64,000 bases of DNA from UBA1724 sp963621575 (lineage in GTDB: Bacteria > Verrucomicrobiota > Lentisphaeria > Oligosphaerales > Oligosphaeraceae). This document shows positions 61,823 to 64,000 of the stretch, piece after piece. The stretch lies in the NCBI GenBank assembly GCA_963621575.1, contig CAVFEH010000005.1:33284-97283 (forward strand), in the 5' to 3' direction. The notes beneath the pieces are model-generated. The model saw only the letters and a program-made list of their open reading frames with translations, ran no database searches and was not told the DNA's origin. The translations under genes were made by a program, and so were the position numbers. Numbering within the stretch: the stretch's first letter is position 1; each line of letters starts with the position of its first letter.

Positions 61823-63751
61823 ATGGCCGAACAACTTCAGGGGAGCGGCGGCCCCGTGGTCCTCTCCGCCACGGATCTGTGCGCCAATATCGGATCCCGC
61901 GTGCTGCTGGACCACCAGGAACTCCTGGTGCGGGAGGGCGAGCGCGTGGGCCTAGTGGGCCGCAACGGCGCAGGGAAGTCCCTTCTGCTGCGGATTCTCT
62001 CCGGCCACGAGCACTTCTATTCTGGCGACATCGTGACACGGAAGCTCCTTCGTTGTGCGTATCTCCCCCAGGAGGTGAAGCTGGATCCGGAGCGCACAGT
62101 CCGGGAGAATATCCTTGAGGGCGCCCATGGTACCCTGGAGCTCCTGGCGCGCTACGAACGTCATGATCCCGCCCTCTCCCAGGCGGAATGGTCCGCTTTG
62201 GAACGGGAAATTGGTTCCCGGCAGGGCTGGACTCTGGAGACCCGCCTCCAGGAGCTGGCCACCTCCCTGGCGGTCCCCGGGCTCCAGCGCCTCGCGGGGC
62301 AGCTCTCCGGCGGAGAAAAACGCCGCGTCGCGCTCTGCCGCGCACTCATTGACAGACCGGAACTCCTGCTGCTGGACGAGCCCACCAACCACTTGGATAC
62401 CGAGACCATCCAGTGGCTGGAAGATTATCTCAACCGTCTCCGCGGCACCTGCCTCTTCGTCACCCACGACCGCTATTTCCTGGACCGGGTCTGCTCCCGC
62501 ATTATGGAACTCCAGGCCGGCGTCCTCTACAGCTATCCCGGAAACTACAGCGAGTATCTCCGCAAGAAGGCCCTCCGTGAGGAGGAGAATCGCCAGAATG
62601 AGGAGCGGCGGCTCTCCTTCATCCGCCGGGAGATCGACTGGATCCGGCGAGGCCCGCAGGCCCGCGGCACGAAGTCCTGGAGCCGCATCCAGCGCTTCAA
62701 CGAGGCCGTCAATGCCGCGCCCCCCCCCGTGGAGCGGGAGGCGGAGGTCCTGATGCCGCCCCCGGCGCCCTTCGGCGACCGCATCGTCTCTCTGAAGAAC
62801 GTCTCCCTGGAACGAAATGGCCGACTCCTCTTCCATGACCTCTCCCTGGAGTTCACGCGCGGCATGCGTCTGGGAATCCTGGGGCGAAATGGACTGGGAA
62901 AGACCAGTCTCCTGAAGCTCCTCCTGGGAGAACTCGCCCCCACTGGCGGCACTCTTCAGGTGGGCCCCAGGGTGGAGTTCAATTATGTGGATCAGCACCG
63001 CACCACCCTCGACAATTCCAAAACCGTTCTGGAGGAGATCGGGGAGGGCAATGACTTTGTCATGTTCGGCCACCAGAAGGTGGCTGTCTGGACCTACCTG
63101 CGTCGCTTCCTCTTTCAGGACGAGGAGATCACCACGTGCGTGGGAGAACTCTCCGGCGGTGAACGGAATCGTCTCCTTCTGGCGAAGGTCCTGAAGCGCG
63201 GGGGGAATTTCCTCCTCCTGGACGAGCCAACCAACGATTTGGATCTGACGACTCTCCGCGTCCTGGAGGAGTCCCTCATGGATTTTCCGGGATGCGTGGC
63301 GGTCATCTCCCATGACCGCTATTTCCTCAATCGTGTCTGCACCGATGTGCTGGCTTTCGAAGGTGAGGGCAGAGTGGTCTTCCAGCACGGTGACTACCAG
63401 TATTATCTGGAAAAACGCGCCCAGCGACTGGCTGCCCGGCAGCAGGCCTCTCAACAGCAAGCCGCCTCCAAGTCCCCGGCCGGCGCGCAAGACCCTGCCG
63501 GGAACCGGCACGCTTCCAAGAACCGCCTGACCTGGAAGGAACAGCGGGAACTGGAAGGCATGGAGGAGGCCATTCTCGCCGCCGAAGAAAAGGTCGCCGC
63601 CATCGAGGCGATCTTCGCTGAACCGAATTTCCATGAGAAATACGGCGCCCGCACCCAGGAGCTCACCCGGGAAATGGACGAGGCAAGGGCCACCGTCGAA
63701 AGCCTCTACGCCCGCTGGGAAGAGCTGGCCGCCAGGAAGGCCGCCCAATGA
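61823..63751 (+). CDS. ABC-F family ATPase (Uup-like)
   Basis: A 642-residue soluble protein with two ABC domains and no membrane segment. The first has Walker A GRNGAGKS, signature LSGGEKRRVAL and LLLDEPTNHLD. The second has GRNGLGKTS, LSGGERNRLLL and LLLDEPTNDLD. A linker of about 80 residues lies between, and a Uup-type C-terminal coiled coil (LEGMEEAILAAEEKVAAIEA) ends the protein. ABC-F proteins act on stalled or translating ribosomes. Its start is 5 bp after the methyltransferase stop. Confidence 0.94.
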   Translation: MAEQLQGSGGPVVLSATDLCANIGSRVLLDHQELLVREGERVGLVGRNGAGKSLLLRILSGHEHFYSGDIVTRKLLRCAYLPQEVKLDPERTVRENILEGAHGTLELLARYERHDPALSQAEWSALEREIGSRQGWTLETRLQELATSLAVPGLQRLAGQLSGGEKRRVALCRALIDRPELLLLDEPTNHLDTETIQWLEDYLNRLRGTCLFVTHDRYFLDRVCSRIMELQAGVLYSYPGNYSEYLRKKALREEENRQNEERRLSFIRREIDWIRRGPQARGTKSWSRIQRFNEAVNAAPPPVEREAEVLMPPPAPFGDRIVSLKNVSLERNGRLLFHDLSLEFTRGMRLGILGRNGLGKTSLLKLLLGELAPTGGTLQVGPRVEFNYVDQHRTTLDNSKTVLEEIGEGNDFVMFGHQKVAVWTYLRRFLFQDEEITTCVGELSGGERNRLLLAKVLKRGGNFLLLDEPTNDLDLTTLRVLEESLMDFPGCVAVISHDRYFLNRVCTDVLAFEGEGRVVFQHGDYQYYLEKRAQRLAARQQASQQQAASKSPAGAQDPAGNRHASKNRLTWKEQRELEGMEEAILAAEEKVAAIEAIFAEPNFHEKYGARTQELTREMDEARATVESLYARWEELAARKAAQ

Positions 63752-63936
63752 GGCATCAGGCCTGCGACTCCGGAATCCCCGTTTTCGCCGCATTGCGGGG
63801 CGGAAACGCCGTGGCGCGGCCGGGGGGCGAGACAAACCCGACAGACACACTCCTTGCGGCGCAATCCGTGCCTGCAAAAGCCTCCCGTCCTTCGTAAATC
63901 CCCTTCTTGTTTCATAACATCGGATTCCGCATAGCC

Positions 63937-64000
63937 ATGATGCAAAGACTCTTTCTTCTCTTTGCCTTCCTTCTTATGATTCCCGATTCCTCCCTTTCCG
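63937..64000 (+). CDS. Start of an exported protein (partial, runs off the right edge)
   Basis: An ATG at 63937 opens a frame with a signal-peptide-like start, MMQRLFLLFAFLLMIPDSSL, that remains open to the window end. Only 21 residues are visible, so no family can be named. A TCATAACAT sequence at 63912-63920, also found before purO (51086-51094), could be part of its promoter. Confidence 0.5.
   Translation, partial: MMQRLFLLFAFLLMIPDSSLS

Overview
The window is GC-rich, densely packed bacterial chromosome. I infer a fermentative, gut-type member of the Lentisphaerota (Victivallales) or a close PVC relative. The clues are a type II pseudopilin-like protein with an H-X9-DG C-terminus next to a secreted DUF4838 protein (two DUF4838 proteins in all), a 51-residue small basic protein of a PVC-restricted type, a chlamydia-like V-type ATPase operon that includes DUF2764, a trimeric [FeFe] hydrogenase, and an outer-membrane FadL porin plus Pal, which mark a diderm. 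No species assignment is possible from this sequence alone.

Layout. 1-5800 (minus): truncated NSS transporter, DUF4838 protein with a CBM9-like tail, and a fused double ATPase of an oligopeptide-type ABC importer. 5983-6070: tRNA-Ser(GGA). 6392-13730 (plus): Pal, a NUDIX-lipoyl synthase fusion, Hpt, MurD, a LysM lipoprotein, class II aldolase and a HAD hydrolase. 13778-25489 (minus): an EamA transporter, the hydrogenase operon hydC-hydB-hydA, and a run containing a small basic protein, nifU, nifS, prmA, an EamA transporter, a Gfo/Idh oxidoreductase and a YfcE-like phosphodiesterase. 25814-29367 (plus): two overlapping paralogous sigma-70 genes and an acyl-CoA synthetase. 29559-33511 (plus): an operator-like element, pseudopilin and second DUF4838 protein. 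33618-35138 (minus): FadL with a hairpin-rich leader. 35366-44223 (plus): a PurF-like protein, then the V-ATPase operon E-DUF2764-A-B-D-I-K. 44275-64000 (plus): two cation/proton antiporters (the second with a duplicated 3' end), chorismate mutase, IspH, UppS, Obg, PurO, AroQ, AccB-AccC, an Asp23 protein and its putative anchor, NadE, a HEAT-repeat protein, KdsD, a THUMP methyltransferase, an ABC-F ATPase and the start of one further secreted protein.

How it fits together. The hydrogenase (electron confurcation from NADH and ferredoxin to H2) and the V-type ATPase, whose proteolipid keeps residues typical of Na+-binding rings, point to anaerobic fermentation with ion-motive energy exchange. 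NifU and NifS can supply Fe-S clusters to the hydrogenase and to LipA, IspH and possibly PurF. The pseudopilin, DUF4838 proteins and FadL suggest surface capture and breakdown of complex glycans or hydrophobic substrates.

The most unusual points are the NUDIX-LipA fusion, a two-fold symmetric four-site element upstream of the pseudopilin, a chain of six hairpins in the fadL leader, a repeated GGGTATA(T/G)T promoter box before four transcription units, twin sigma factors, and a 149-bp repeat of an antiporter gene end with only silent differences.
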